From an uncultured Clostridium sp. (lineage in GTDB: Bacteria; Bacillota; Clostridia; Clostridiales; Clostridiaceae): DNA of 64,000 bases. The stretch spans positions 1 through 64,000 of the forward strand of contig URKQ01000002.1 in assembly GCA_900548455.1 (NCBI GenBank), read 5' to 3'. Below, piece by piece: positions 51,170 through 60,752 of this stretch. Position 1 is the stretch's first letter. Each line of letters opens with the position of its first letter. Made by a program: the position numbers and the translations under genes. Under the pieces are notes generated by a model that searched no databases, was not told the DNA's origin, and was given only the letters and a program-made list of their open reading frames with translations.

Positions 51170-53480
51170 ATGCGTACGAAGCAAAGTCCATCATTTGATC
51201 AAATATCTTGTTGGCTGCTTCTGCAGTTATTCCGTTTCTTATACACCCTGGGACAAGCACTTTTCCACTTTCATCCACAATTCCATGAATAAAGTTTTTA
51301 CGCTCCTCCTCCATTACCTTATGCTTTTTCTTTGACATGGCACGTCGAACAAGGTCACTTCTTCCAAGGGAATATCCTGCCAAATCCCTAACAATTTGCA
51401 TAACTTGTTCCTGATAGACCATTACTCCATAGGTAACATCTAGTATTTTTTCTAACTGAGGTGTCACATATTGAACATTGCTAGGATTTCTCTTTCCCTC
51501 TATATACTTAGGTATCTCTGCCATTGGACCTGGTCTATAAAGACTGATTCCCGCAATGATATCCTCAAAACAGTCTGGTTTTAGCTCCCTCATAAATGAC
51601 GTCATTCCTGCTGATTCTAGCTGGAAAACACCAACGGTCTTTCCTTCACCAATCATGTTATATACATTTTGATCATCGAAATCTATTTTGTCTATATCGA
51701 CATCAATGCCTTTATTTTCTTTAATGTTTTTTATTGCATCCATCATTACAGTAAGAGTTCTAAGTCCTAAGAAGTCCATTTTTAGAAGACCTAGTTCCTC
51801 TAGGGTACCCATTGTAAATTGAGTTACTACCATACCTTCATTTTTTTGAAGTGGTACATATTCAACTAAGGGTTTAGATGCAATTACCACCCCTGCTGCA
51901 TGAGTAGATGTATGTCTTGGAAGTCCTTCTAGATCTTTAGCTACATCAATAAGTTCTTTAACTCTTATATCCTCATCATATATAGCCTTAAGTTCACTAT
52001 TCATATCTAGCGCTTTTTCTATAGTTATATTAAGAACTGATGGAATCATTTTTGCTATTTTATCAACCTCTGCATAAGAATAATTCATAGCTCTTCCAAC
52101 GTCCCTAATACATAGCCTTGCAGCCATAGTACCAAAAGTAACAATTTGAGAAACACACTCTTTCCCATACTTTTCAACTACATAATCAATAACTTCTTGT
52201 CTTCTTTCATAACAAAAATCACTATCGATATCAGGCATAGATACTCTCTCAGGATTTAAAAACCTTTCAAAAATCAAACTATATTTAATAGGGTCAATTT
52301 TTGTAATGCCTAATGTATATGCTACTATTGATCCTGCTGCTGATCCTCTTCCTGGTCCCGTAGGTATTCCATTATCTATGGCATACTTTATAAAATCCCA
52401 CACTATGAGGAAGTAATCCACATACCCCATTTGTTTAATAATTCCAAGTTCGTAATCTAGTCTTTCACATAGTTCCTTTGCTTCCTCATTACTATCACAT
52501 AACTTCTGAATTTTTAATTCACTATACTCACTATCAAGCTCTGAGAACACAGAATATCTTTCCATTAACCCTATATAACAAGTTTTCTTAAGATACTCAA
52601 AGGCATCAACACCCTCTGGCAGAGGAAACTTTGGAAGTTTTGATTCGTGAAATTTATAATCAAAGTTACATTTGTCTGCAATTTTAACTGTATTATCTAA
52701 AGCTTCCGGTACATATGAAAATATCTCTTCCATCTCAGAGGCAGACTTTAAATAAAACTGGTCTGACGGATACCTCATCCTATTTTCTTCATCTACAGTT
52801 TTTCCTGTCTGAATACATAATAGTACATCATGAGATTTATAGTCTTCTTTTTTAATGTAATGAGTATCATTAGTACAAATTAGAGGAATATCACATTCCT
52901 TTGATAATTCTACTAGCATCTCATTTACTTTTAATTGTTCTGGAACTCCATGGTATTGAAGTTCTAAATAGAAGTCATCTTTAAATATTTCTTTATATTT
53001 TAAAGCAGTTTCTTTAGCTTTCTCCTTATTACCTCTAAGTAAATTCTTTGATACTTGACCACCTAGGCAAGCACTTGAAGCAATAAGTCCTTCACAATGA
53101 TCTTTTATAAACTCGTAATCTACTCTTGGTTTATAATAAAATCCATTAATAGATGCCTCTGAAACAATTTTCATCAAGTTTTCATAACCCTTTTGATTTT
53201 TAACTAATAAAACTAAATGATATGTTTCATTATTATTTTGAAGATCCTTTATATGCATTGATTTTTCAGCAACATAGATTTCGCATCCAATTATTGGCTT
53301 GATACCATTATCTATAGCCTCTTTATAAAAATCAACAGCACCGTACATAGTTCCATGATCAGTTATCGCTATAGATTTCATCTCTAATTCTTTTGCTCTT
53401 TTTATTAACTTAGATATCTTGCCCGATCCATCTAACAAACTATATTCTGTATGGACGTGCAAATGTACGAAGTTTCTCAT
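51170..53480 (-). CDS. dnaE: DNA polymerase III alpha subunit DnaE, exon 1 (N-terminal part)
   Basis: Replicative/DnaE1-type polymerase. The N-terminal PHP domain begins FVHLHVHTEYSLLDGSGK; the palm has GPGRGSAAGSIVAYTLGIT and the catalytic acidic segment MPDIDSDFCYERR near residue 415, and the fingers include KMDFLGLRTLTVM. A ribosome site (GGGAGG) precedes the ATG. In the unspliced message translation reads FASYAFAK and stops within the intron, so about 770 residues would be made without splicing. The intron sits in the conserved FASYAF/NKSHA stretch, the kind of site homing endonucleases favour. Confidence 0.95.
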
Positions 53481-53636
53481 ACCTTCACCTCCCTTTTTCC
53501 TATAACTATAAATTTTGATTTATAGGAAATTTCATCTTGCTCTTTACGGTTGCTTTCTACTATTAATCTTTTTCTATCAATAGTATTTTTGTCTTTAACT
53601 TTTATTTTTAACCCATCCCCAAAAGTCTAGACTTTC

Positions 53637-53927
53637 CTATGCATTAAAATCAACAACTTTAGATGTTTCCATTAATGGTTTAATCTTTGCTAATACTTCA
53701 TTAACATGATATGGATGGCATTGGTATGTATTCATATCATTTAGGGAATTAAATCTAGTTATTAATACCACATCAAAAGATCTTTCCGTATGAAGTTCAT
53801 CAACTCCAACCTCTATATCCTTAAGTTCATTAATTTTACCTTCCATAGACCTTAATCTTTGTGCTACAAATTCAACATTGTCCTTTGAATTATCCTTTAA
53901 TTTAAACAAAACTATATGCGTAAACAT
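53637..53927 (-). CDS. Dabb-family (stress-responsive A/B barrel) protein
   Basis: A small dimeric alpha/beta-barrel protein of 96 residues. Family pattern: FTHIVLFKLKDNSKDN at the start, IEVGVDELHTERSFDVVLIT in the middle and the conserved YQCHPYHVNEVLAKIKP with its histidines near the end. The start was set at the ATG at 53927, seven bases after GGGGGG. Its function in bacteria is poorly known. It is a single gene next to MITE copy C. Confidence 0.88.
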   Translation of the reverse strand: MFTHIVLFKLKDNSKDNVEFVAQRLRSMEGKINELKDIEVGVDELHTERSFDVVLITRFNSLNDMNTYQCHPYHVNEVLAKIKPLMETSKVVDFNA

Positions 53928-53995
53928 ATATTTTCCCCCCATTTATTTAAATAATTTATCATACTAAGTTTATCATTTATAGTGATTATTTAAAA

Positions 53996-54061
53996 GGCTC
54001 TGTATGCATTTACAACGATACATACAGATGCCTATTCAGTACTTTATTTCACTACAGAGCC
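53996..54061. mobile_element. MITE-like element, copy C (66 bp) with 8-bp target duplication
   Basis: Starts GGCTCTGTATGCATTTACA and ends CACTACAGAGCC. It is flanked on both sides by ATTTAAAA (53988-53995 and 54062-54069), a perfect 8-bp duplication and direct evidence of insertion. It has no coding capacity. Confidence 0.8.
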
Positions 54062-54085
54062 ATTTAAAATAGGTTTAACGAATAA

Positions 54086-54119
54086 AAACAGAGCAGTTCA
54101 ATTTCCAACCGCTCTGTTT
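54086..54119 (-). terminator. Terminator of the oleate hydratase gene
   Basis: On the minus strand AAACAGAGC pairs with GCTCTGTTT, with further inner pairing, followed by TTATTCG. It lies between the gene end and MITE copy C. Confidence 0.75.
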
Positions 54120-54146
54120 CCTTTATATAAAAATGTGAGTTAACAT

Positions 54147-55916
54147 CTATATTATGTTATATCTTTTTAATAACTCTTCTACAATTGTTCCTGAAATTGT
54201 CTTAGCTACTTTCTTCTGAACCATACTATATTTCATTGGAAGTTTTATATCTGTTAACTTTTTACCATCCATCATTTTTGAAGTAGAGTCTAGTAATACC
54301 CTAACATCATAACAAGATCCAAATACCTCTGGTACTCCTCTATCTACATTCAATAAAGTGTATACTGCTTCCATACCAGTTCTTACAGAGTATTCAGTTG
54401 TAAATACAGTGTCACGGATTGTATCAGCAAATTGTCCTATAAATGCAAAGTTAACAGCACCATCTGGAACAACTTTTGGTCTATCTCCTTTTGTTCTTGG
54501 CATAAAGAAAGCTGTAATGTATGGCATCATACATGGTATAGAGCGAGCAGACTTAGTAGCCATATCATGAATTTCGGATTCTGGTACTCCTAAATGATAT
54601 AACCACTCTTCAGTTATTTCAGTTCCTGTACACTCTCTCATTGGTTTTTTAATATAATCACCTGGAACATCTGTAAATAAACCATATACCCATACTACAA
54701 GTTGATCACCAGGTTGTTCCTTAAAGTGTGGTTGACGATTTAAAGTATAGCTCATTAACCACTTAGAATCCTTAACAGTGATTATACCTCCTGTTACTAC
54801 CTTTCCACTAAATGGATCACGCTTACATATTTTTTCTATATATGGTGGTATTCTGTCGTCAAGTGTTGTAACTGTAGCTGATTCCCAATTTGTTGCTTTT
54901 GTATTTGTACAGAACTTATCAGGATTTCCGAATGCTTTATCTTGTTTAGCTATATTCTTCCAAAGCTCCCAACATCCACTTAATGAATTATTGAACTCAG
55001 GTGCATGGTCATTGTCTCCTAATGAAGAATTTTCTGTACAACTTCCATTAGTTATAAATACAAGGTCATTTTCTGTTAAGTTTACAAGTTCTTCCTTTCC
55101 ATCATGGATACAAACTAATTGCTTAGCAACTTTTTTATCAGCTTTTACATCAAATAATACATTTGTAACTCTTGTGTCATATTGGAATTGTACTCCGTGA
55201 CCTTCAAGATATTTAATCATTGGAAGAATTAATGACTCATATTGATTATACTTTGTAAATTTTAAAGCTGAAAAATCTGGAAGTCCTCCAATATGATGAA
55301 TGAATCTTTGAATATAAAGTTTCATCTCTAAAGCACTATGCCATTCTTCAAAGGCAAACATTGTTCTCCAGTATAACCAGAAATTTGACTTGTAAAAATC
55401 CTCTGAAAAAACATCAGATATTTTTTTATCATATAAATCTTCATCACGAGTCATAAATAGTTTAACAATTTCCATTGATGCTGTTTCACTTAATGCAAAT
55501 TTACCATCAGTATGAGCATCTTCTCCTCTATTTACAGTAGCTCTCATTAATGAATAGTTAGGATCTTTTTTGTTAAGCCAGTAATATTCATCTAAAACAG
55601 AAGCTCCTTCTGTTTCTAAAGAAGGTATTGAATGAAATAAGTCCCACAAACACTCAAAATGGTTTTCCATTTCACGACCACCACGAATAATAAATCCTTT
55701 TTCATTGTCATTTATACCATCACATGCACCACCTGGAAGACTCAATTCTTCTAAAACATGAATTTTTTCTCCCTTCATCTGTCCATCTCTAACTAAAAAA
55801 CAAGCTGCAGCTAAAGATGCTAAACCTGAACCTATTAAATATGCTGATTTACTATCTACATTTGCAGGTTTTTCAGGACGAGCAAATGCTTCGTAATTTC
55901 CATTGCTATAGTACAT
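54147..55916 (-). CDS. ohyA: Oleate hydratase (FAD-dependent fatty-acid hydratase)
   Basis: Adds water to the cis-9 double bond of oleic or linoleic acid to give 10-hydroxystearate-type acids, a detoxification of free unsaturated fatty acids. The protein is 589 residues, normal for the family. The FAD-binding motif is AYLIGSGLASLAAACFLVR near residue 25; catalytic-site elements are GGREMENHFECLWDL and FAFEEWHSALEMKLY; YNQYESLILPM and FIGQFADTIRDTVFTTEYS are family signatures. The start is the ATG at 55916 after GGAGGTAGG; the longer frame reads through the ribosome site. A long palindrome is found upstream. Confidence 0.95.
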   Translation of the reverse strand: MYYSNGNYEAFARPEKPANVDSKSAYLIGSGLASLAAACFLVRDGQMKGEKIHVLEELSLPGGACDGINDNEKGFIIRGGREMENHFECLWDLFHSIPSLETEGASVLDEYYWLNKKDPNYSLMRATVNRGEDAHTDGKFALSETASMEIVKLFMTRDEDLYDKKISDVFSEDFYKSNFWLYWRTMFAFEEWHSALEMKLYIQRFIHHIGGLPDFSALKFTKYNQYESLILPMIKYLEGHGVQFQYDTRVTNVLFDVKADKKVAKQLVCIHDGKEELVNLTENDLVFITNGSCTENSSLGDNDHAPEFNNSLSGCWELWKNIAKQDKAFGNPDKFCTNTKATNWESATVTTLDDRIPPYIEKICKRDPFSGKVVTGGIITVKDSKWLMSYTLNRQPHFKEQPGDQLVVWVYGLFTDVPGDYIKKPMRECTGTEITEEWLYHLGVPESEIHDMATKSARSIPCMMPYITAFFMPRTKGDRPKVVPDGAVNFAFIGQFADTIRDTVFTTEYSVRTGMEAVYTLLNVDRGVPEVFGSCYDVRVLLDSTSKMMDGKKLTDIKLPMKYSMVQKKVAKTISGTIVEELLKRYNII

Positions 55917-55984
55917 AATACCTACCTCCAAATTCATTTTATAATTAAATTATAGAATCATTGAAGAAGTATCACGATAGACAG

Positions 55985-56023
55985 TATGGTCGTCATGTTT
56001 AAAATTTTAACATGACGACCATA
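55985..56023. promoter_or_regulatory. Long palindrome upstream of oleate hydratase
   Basis: TATGGTCGTCATGTT and AACATGACGACCATA form a perfect 15-bp inverted repeat around nine bases, extendable by CAG/TTG. Neither side has a good T-run, so it is as likely an operator for the oleate hydratase gene (about 70 bp upstream of its start) as a terminator for the gene at 56092. Confidence 0.55.
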
Positions 56024-56091
56024 TTGTAAAAAGTTTATACACTTTAAGGAATTTGTCTAAAAGTTAGACCTTTCTCTAGTCTTGTACCCTA

Positions 56092-57390
56092 TTACTTAAG
56101 CAATTTAGCTGATAACATAGCCTTTGCCATAAGCATTTTATTTTGGTTAAACACAGACACTTCCACTTTTGAATAGTTTCTTCCTCTATCTAACACATCA
56201 GCATATACATCAATTACTCTTCCAATTTGAACAGGCTTAGTAAAAAATGATGAAAAGCTATCAATTGCTACATTAGTAATACCATTTTGCTTTAAAGCTA
56301 AAGTTCCCATTGTAGATAAAAGCATATTCATGGCATTCCAAGAAGCTGTTCCTATAGAATCTAGCATCTCTGGTATTATTTCTCCCCAAAAATGCATTCC
56401 TGTTTTGTTCGATTCAAACTCAAAATTGTCAAGAATCATATCTTCTAAAGTCTGACCAATCTGAGGTTGTCTTAAAACTATTTGCATAGCTTTAATAACA
56501 TCATCTCTAGTTATAACTCCAACTAATTTTTTCTTTTGAACAACAGGACAAATTTTTATCCCTTCCCATGCCATAATATGTGCAGCATAGGCTACAGTAC
56601 TAGTTGGTGTTAAAACTATTGGATCCTTTGTCATTACATTAGATATAATTTCATCCTCATTATTATGAATTACTTGAGTAACGCTAACAACTCCTACGAC
56701 CTTTTCCTCTTCTCCTATAACAGGATATCTTTCATGACCAGTTTTCTTTACCAGATCAATAATAACTCTACTCTCATCCCATGCATTAACATAAGTAGCA
56801 TTGGTGTCCATTATATCTTCCACTAATACAATTTCCTGCTTAACATTGTTCTCATATATTGCCTTATTTATAATGCTTGCTACTGTAAAGGTATCATACC
56901 CACAAGAAATTACAGGTAACTCTTCTTTGTCTGCCAATCTTTTAATATCCTCACTACAATGAGATCCTCCTGTAATTAAAACTGCACACTGGTTTTCTAA
57001 AGCCAACCTTTGAGCTTCTTCCCTATTTCCAACTATTAAAAGAGCCCCTGGACTTATATACTTTTTCATTGTTTCAACTTCCATAGCTCCTATAACAAAC
57101 CTGTCAAGAAACTTATTTTCTCCAGCACTCCCTCCAAGGAGCTCACCATCTACTATATCTAAAATTTCTTTAAAAGATACCTTATCTACATTTTTCTTTT
57201 CTAGCTTTTCAACTCTAACAGTTCCAACTCTAGGTACCGTATTTACAATCCCTATAGATTCACATTCCTTTATAGCTCTATATGCTGTACCCTCACTCAC
57301 TCCTAAACTACTACTTATTCCTCTTACAGAAATCTTAGTGCCAATCTCCAAGGATAAAATATGTTTTATTATATCTTCATGTTTAGACAT
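56092..57390 (-). CDS. DRTGG/CBS/hotdog-domain regulator (YtoI-like)
   Basis: Cytoplasmic protein of 432 residues with four modules: a winged helix (ISVRGISSSLGVSEGTAYRAI), a DRTGG domain (about 75-180, FVIGAMEVETMKKYISPGAL), two CBS motifs (VEDIMDTNATYVNAWDE and ISNVMTKDPIVLTPTSTVAY) and a C-terminal hotdog (thioesterase-like) domain. The order is that of Bacillus YtoI. CBS pairs bind adenine nucleotides, so it may sense energy state. It starts 1 bp after the whiA stop. Role unproven. Confidence 0.87.
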   Translation of the reverse strand: MSKHEDIIKHILSLEIGTKISVRGISSSLGVSEGTAYRAIKECESIGIVNTVPRVGTVRVEKLEKKNVDKVSFKEILDIVDGELLGGSAGENKFLDRFVIGAMEVETMKKYISPGALLIVGNREEAQRLALENQCAVLITGGSHCSEDIKRLADKEELPVISCGYDTFTVASIINKAIYENNVKQEIVLVEDIMDTNATYVNAWDESRVIIDLVKKTGHERYPVIGEEEKVVGVVSVTQVIHNNEDEIISNVMTKDPIVLTPTSTVAYAAHIMAWEGIKICPVVQKKKLVGVITRDDVIKAMQIVLRQPQIGQTLEDMILDNFEFESNKTGMHFWGEIIPEMLDSIGTASWNAMNMLLSTMGTLALKQNGITNVAIDSFSSFFTKPVQIGRVIDVYADVLDRGRNYSKVEVSVFNQNKMLMAKAMLSAKLLK

Positions 57391-57391
57391 A

Positions 57392-58342
57392 TTATCTCCC
57401 TTCTTTTCTCAGTTCATCTGCAATCTTTTCTATACGTCTTAATCTATGATTTATTCCTGATTTACCTACAGGTGGATTTAACATTGCTCCTAATTCCTTT
57501 AATGATTCATCAGGATATGCTAACCTTAACCTAGCTACCTCTTTTAAATTTTTAGGCAATCTATCTAATCCTATTTCACTCTCAATTAATTTAATGCTTT
57601 CAACTTGTCTTACTGCTGCATTAACAGTTTTACTTAAGTTTGCAGTTTCGCAATTTACTATTCGATTAACATTATTCCTCATTTCCTTCATTATTCGAAT
57701 ATTTTCTAGTTCTAAAAGTGCGCTATGAGCTCCTATAATATTAAGCAAGTCAACAATCTGTTCACCTTCTTTTAAATATATTACAAAGCTATTTTTACGT
57801 TGGATTACCTTAGAGTTTAACTTATAACTATTTATTAATTTACTAAGTGCAGTTGCATAATCATGGTCATGGGTAACAAACTCCAAATGATATGTTTTCT
57901 CAGGATTACTTATACTTCCACCACCTAAAAATGCACCTCTTATATATGCCCTTTTAGATTCTTCGTCAGATATTATATCCTCTGGAATTCCATAATTAAT
58001 ATTAAATAATCCTTCTCTTTCTACTATTCCAAGTTGCTCTAGTAATCCTCTTACATCCACATCTTCTGGAATCAAAACCATATATATATTATTCTTTTTT
58101 AATGAATTACTTTTTTTAACTAGAAGTTTACTGTGAATATCGAAGGAATCCTTTAATGATTTAAAAATCCATCTTGCTATTGCAGGATTTTCTGTTATAA
58201 CCTTAAAGGTTACAGCTCTATTAAACCCAAACCCAATAGTCCCACTAGACTTCATAATTGCAGATAATTGCGCCATTATTTCTGCTTTAGATAATTCACC
58301 AGTTCTACATACTTCATTTTTAACCTTTAGTGAAAATGACAT
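57392..58342 (-). CDS. whiA: WhiA sporulation/cell-division regulator
   Basis: A 316-residue protein with an N-terminal degenerate LAGLIDADG-type domain (SFSLKVKNEVCRTGE, then KRAYIRGAFLGGGSISNPEKTYHLEF) and a C-terminal helix-turn-helix (NLKEVARLRLAYPDESLKELG; PVGKSGINHRLRRIEKIA). WhiA acts on cell division and chromosome segregation in Firmicutes and on sporulation in Streptomyces. The catalytic acids of a true homing enzyme are replaced (GGGS), so it is not a nuclease. It overlaps yvcK by 1 bp in the conserved rapZ-yvcK-whiA order. Confidence 0.96.
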   Translation of the reverse strand: MSFSLKVKNEVCRTGELSKAEIMAQLSAIMKSSGTIGFGFNRAVTFKVITENPAIARWIFKSLKDSFDIHSKLLVKKSNSLKKNNIYMVLIPEDVDVRGLLEQLGIVEREGLFNINYGIPEDIISDEESKRAYIRGAFLGGGSISNPEKTYHLEFVTHDHDYATALSKLINSYKLNSKVIQRKNSFVIYLKEGEQIVDLLNIIGAHSALLELENIRIMKEMRNNVNRIVNCETANLSKTVNAAVRQVESIKLIESEIGLDRLPKNLKEVARLRLAYPDESLKELGAMLNPPVGKSGINHRLRRIEKIADELRKEGR

Positions 58343-59691
58343 TATTCTAACTCCCTACCCTTTTCTTCTTTTCTCAATCGCTGTAACAAATATATATACT
58401 CAAAAACTCTCTCTTCATCAAAAACCATCTTTTTTTCCATTATGGTATCCATAAGTATTCTAGCCAATTTATCTTCATGATGACGAAGACAGTTATTTTT
58501 AATTTTAAGCATATCACACTCTATATATTCAGTTTTAATACCTGAATGATCATTACTATCTAATTCTACAAAACTATTATCTTTATTCAAGTAGTTTTCT
58601 CTAACGTCTTTAATTTTTTCATCAGCAATCTTATTTACTACTGCAAAATCTATAGAAATTCCTTTGCAATGCTTCATAATTGCTCTTATATGATCTTGCA
58701 CACTAAAATTATCACTTTCTCCCGGTTGTGTTATTATATTAGAAACATATATTCTTAAGGCTTCAGTTTTTATAATTGCTTCTTTTATATCTTCAACCAT
58801 TAAATTAGGTATTATACTTGTATAAAGACTTCCAGGTCCTATAATAACTGCATCAGCTTCTCTTATGGCTTCAATGGCCTCAGGAACCCCCTTTGCATGT
58901 TTGGGTTTAATAAAAACCTCTTTTATAGGTGAATTTCTTTTCAGACTTTCTTTTGGTATTGAAGACTCTCCTCTAATAACATCACCATTTTTAAGTTTTG
59001 CATATAATTCAACATTATCAAGGGTTACAGGCAAAACCTTACCTGTAACCGCTAAAACATCACTAGTTTTTTTTATCGCTTCTAGAAAATTTTCAGAAAT
59101 TCCATTCATTGCAGCTAAAAACAAATTTCCAAAACTTTGATTTTCCAAAGACCCGTCCTTAAATCTGTATCTAAACAGTTGTTCCATAAGGGGCTCCGTA
59201 TCCGCTAATGCCGTAATACAGTTCCTAATATCTCCTGGTGGTAATATTCCTAAGTCTTGCCTTAAAACTCCAGATCCTCCACCATCATCTGCAACTGTTA
59301 CTATCGCCGTAATGTTAGATGTATACTTTTTTAATCCACTTAGCATATTGGATAATCCCGTACCTCCACCTATCACGACAACCTTAGGACCCTTAACTAA
59401 AATATTATTTTTAAATATTTCTTCATTAAATTCCTTTTCGCCCATAGAAAAATTTAAGGCTTCATATCGCATTATAGTCTTAATTTTACTAGTATACTTT
59501 TTTAAACTAAAACATGTAATTAGAACTCCTAAGACAAATATGACTAGTAAAAACCACTTATTATATCCTATAAATTTTTCTTCACTAAAAAATTCTATAA
59601 TAGCATAAGAGGTTAAAAATATTCCTATAACCATTTGAAGGATCCATCGCTTTATTCCAGCACCTGGCACTATCCAATCTTTTAGCTTCAT
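58342..59691 (-). CDS. yvcK: YvcK/GlmR family protein with N-terminal membrane segments
   Basis: A 449-residue member of the CofD-like YvcK/GlmR family. Two membrane helices lie at about 12-33 and 44-63, which Bacillus YvcK lacks but many clostridial forms have. The UDP-sugar-binding core follows: VVVIGGGTGLSNMLSGLKKY near 105, AIVTVADDGGGSGVLRQDLG, PPGDIRNCITALAD and VIIGPGSLYTSIIPNL. The family links carbon metabolism to peptidoglycan precursor synthesis. Its gene overlaps rapZ and whiA. Confidence 0.94.
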   Translation of the reverse strand: MKLKDWIVPGAGIKRWILQMVIGIFLTSYAIIEFFSEEKFIGYNKWFLLVIFVLGVLITCFSLKKYTSKIKTIMRYEALNFSMGEKEFNEEIFKNNILVKGPKVVVIGGGTGLSNMLSGLKKYTSNITAIVTVADDGGGSGVLRQDLGILPPGDIRNCITALADTEPLMEQLFRYRFKDGSLENQSFGNLFLAAMNGISENFLEAIKKTSDVLAVTGKVLPVTLDNVELYAKLKNGDVIRGESSIPKESLKRNSPIKEVFIKPKHAKGVPEAIEAIREADAVIIGPGSLYTSIIPNLMVEDIKEAIIKTEALRIYVSNIITQPGESDNFSVQDHIRAIMKHCKGISIDFAVVNKIADEKIKDVRENYLNKDNSFVELDSNDHSGIKTEYIECDMLKIKNNCLRHHEDKLARILMDTIMEKKMVFDEERVFEYIYLLQRLRKEEKGRELE

Positions 59692-60572
59692 CGCTTGCCT
59701 GCTCCTCTGTTTACATCCTCATTTATATCTCTATCATCAATGGTTACATTATGTCCATGGTGATTCAATATTTCATATATTTTATGAGCAATTGCCACAG
59801 ATCTATGTCTTCCTCCTGTACACCCTATAGCTATGATTAACTGTCTCTTTCCTTCAATCTTATAATTTGGTATTAAAAAGTTCAGCATATCAATAAATTT
59901 ATCCAAAAACTCAGTTGTTTCATTTTTAGATAGTACATACTCTCTAACAGGTTTATCTTTTCCTGAAAAAGCTTTTAATTCAGATATATAATATGGATTT
60001 GGAATAAACCTAACATCCATTACTAAGTCTGCATCAAGTGGAATTCCATACTTAAATCCAAAAGATATTACATTTAATAAAAGCGGTTTTTCAATCTGCC
60101 CTAAATCTCCATAAGCTAATATTATCTCTTCATTCAATTCTTTATTTGTAAGCTTAGTTGTGTTAATGATTCTATCTGCACGTTCCCTTACTGCTCTTAA
60201 TTTTTTTCTTTCTATATTAATTCCATTTATAATTCTACCATCCGGAGCAAGAGGGTGCTTTCTTCTAGTTTCTTTATATCGTTTTACTAAAGTTTCATCT
60301 GTTGCCTCTAAATATAAAACCTCGTATAAATATCCTTCCTTATCTAGTGTTAATAGACTTCCTAGTAAATCGTCAAAGAAAGTTCTTCCTCTTATATCTG
60401 CTACTATAGCAATCTTATCAATCTTTCCTCCTGTTTTATAACATACCTCTGCAAATTTAGTAATGAGAGTAGGTGGCAAATTATCTACACAGTAAAACCC
60501 TAAATCCTCTAAGCTCTTTATAGTTTGACTTTTCCCGGCACCTGACATTCCTGTAACTATTAAAAACTTCAT
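59688..60572 (-). CDS. rapZ: RapZ/YvcJ family nucleotide-binding protein
   Basis: A 294-residue P-loop protein with Walker A GMSGAGKSQTI at residues 8-18, the DLGFYCVDNLPPTL motif, and the C-terminal domain with IGCTGGRHRSVAIAHKI. In enterobacteria RapZ controls GlmS through small RNAs; in Bacillus YvcJ hydrolyses GTP. The ORF is open 36 codons further but GAGGTGGAG directly precedes the ATG at 60572, which gives the usual length. First gene of the rapZ-yvcK-whiA-ytoI group. Confidence 0.95.
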   Translation of the reverse strand: MKFLIVTGMSGAGKSQTIKSLEDLGFYCVDNLPPTLITKFAEVCYKTGGKIDKIAIVADIRGRTFFDDLLGSLLTLDKEGYLYEVLYLEATDETLVKRYKETRRKHPLAPDGRIINGINIERKKLRAVRERADRIINTTKLTNKELNEEIILAYGDLGQIEKPLLLNVISFGFKYGIPLDADLVMDVRFIPNPYYISELKAFSGKDKPVREYVLSKNETTEFLDKFIDMLNFLIPNYKIEGKRQLIIAIGCTGGRHRSVAIAHKIYEILNHHGHNVTIDDRDINEDVNRGAGKR

Positions 60573-60709
60573 ATACTCCACCTCTTTCATAATTAATTGT
60601 ATTATATATATTCCTATACTAATTATATCATATTGTTGAAAATCATATATACATATTACTATCAACAATTTATTTTTCAACTCTTATTTATAGTTTCCTT
60701 AATATAAAT

Positions 60710-60740
60710 AAAAACTGTTGCTCAATTAGCAACAGTTTTT
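60710..60740 (-). terminator. Terminator of the aminotransferase gene
   Basis: AAAAACTGTTGCT pairs with AGCAACAGTTTTT over 13 bp with a five-base loop, followed by TATTTATAT on the minus strand. Confidence 0.85.
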
Positions 60741-60752
60741 ATTTTCTGTATA

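Noticed and set aside
48683..53480. dnaE as a frameshifted pseudogene or intein-containing gene
   Set aside because: The intervening piece has stop codons in the dnaE frame, a complete group I core and correct splice-site bases, and exon joining restores the frame exactly. An intein would have to stay in frame.
53622..53635. AAAGTCTAGACTTT palindrome near the Dabb gene end
   Set aside because: Short AT-rich palindromes are expected by chance here; no partner sites were seen.
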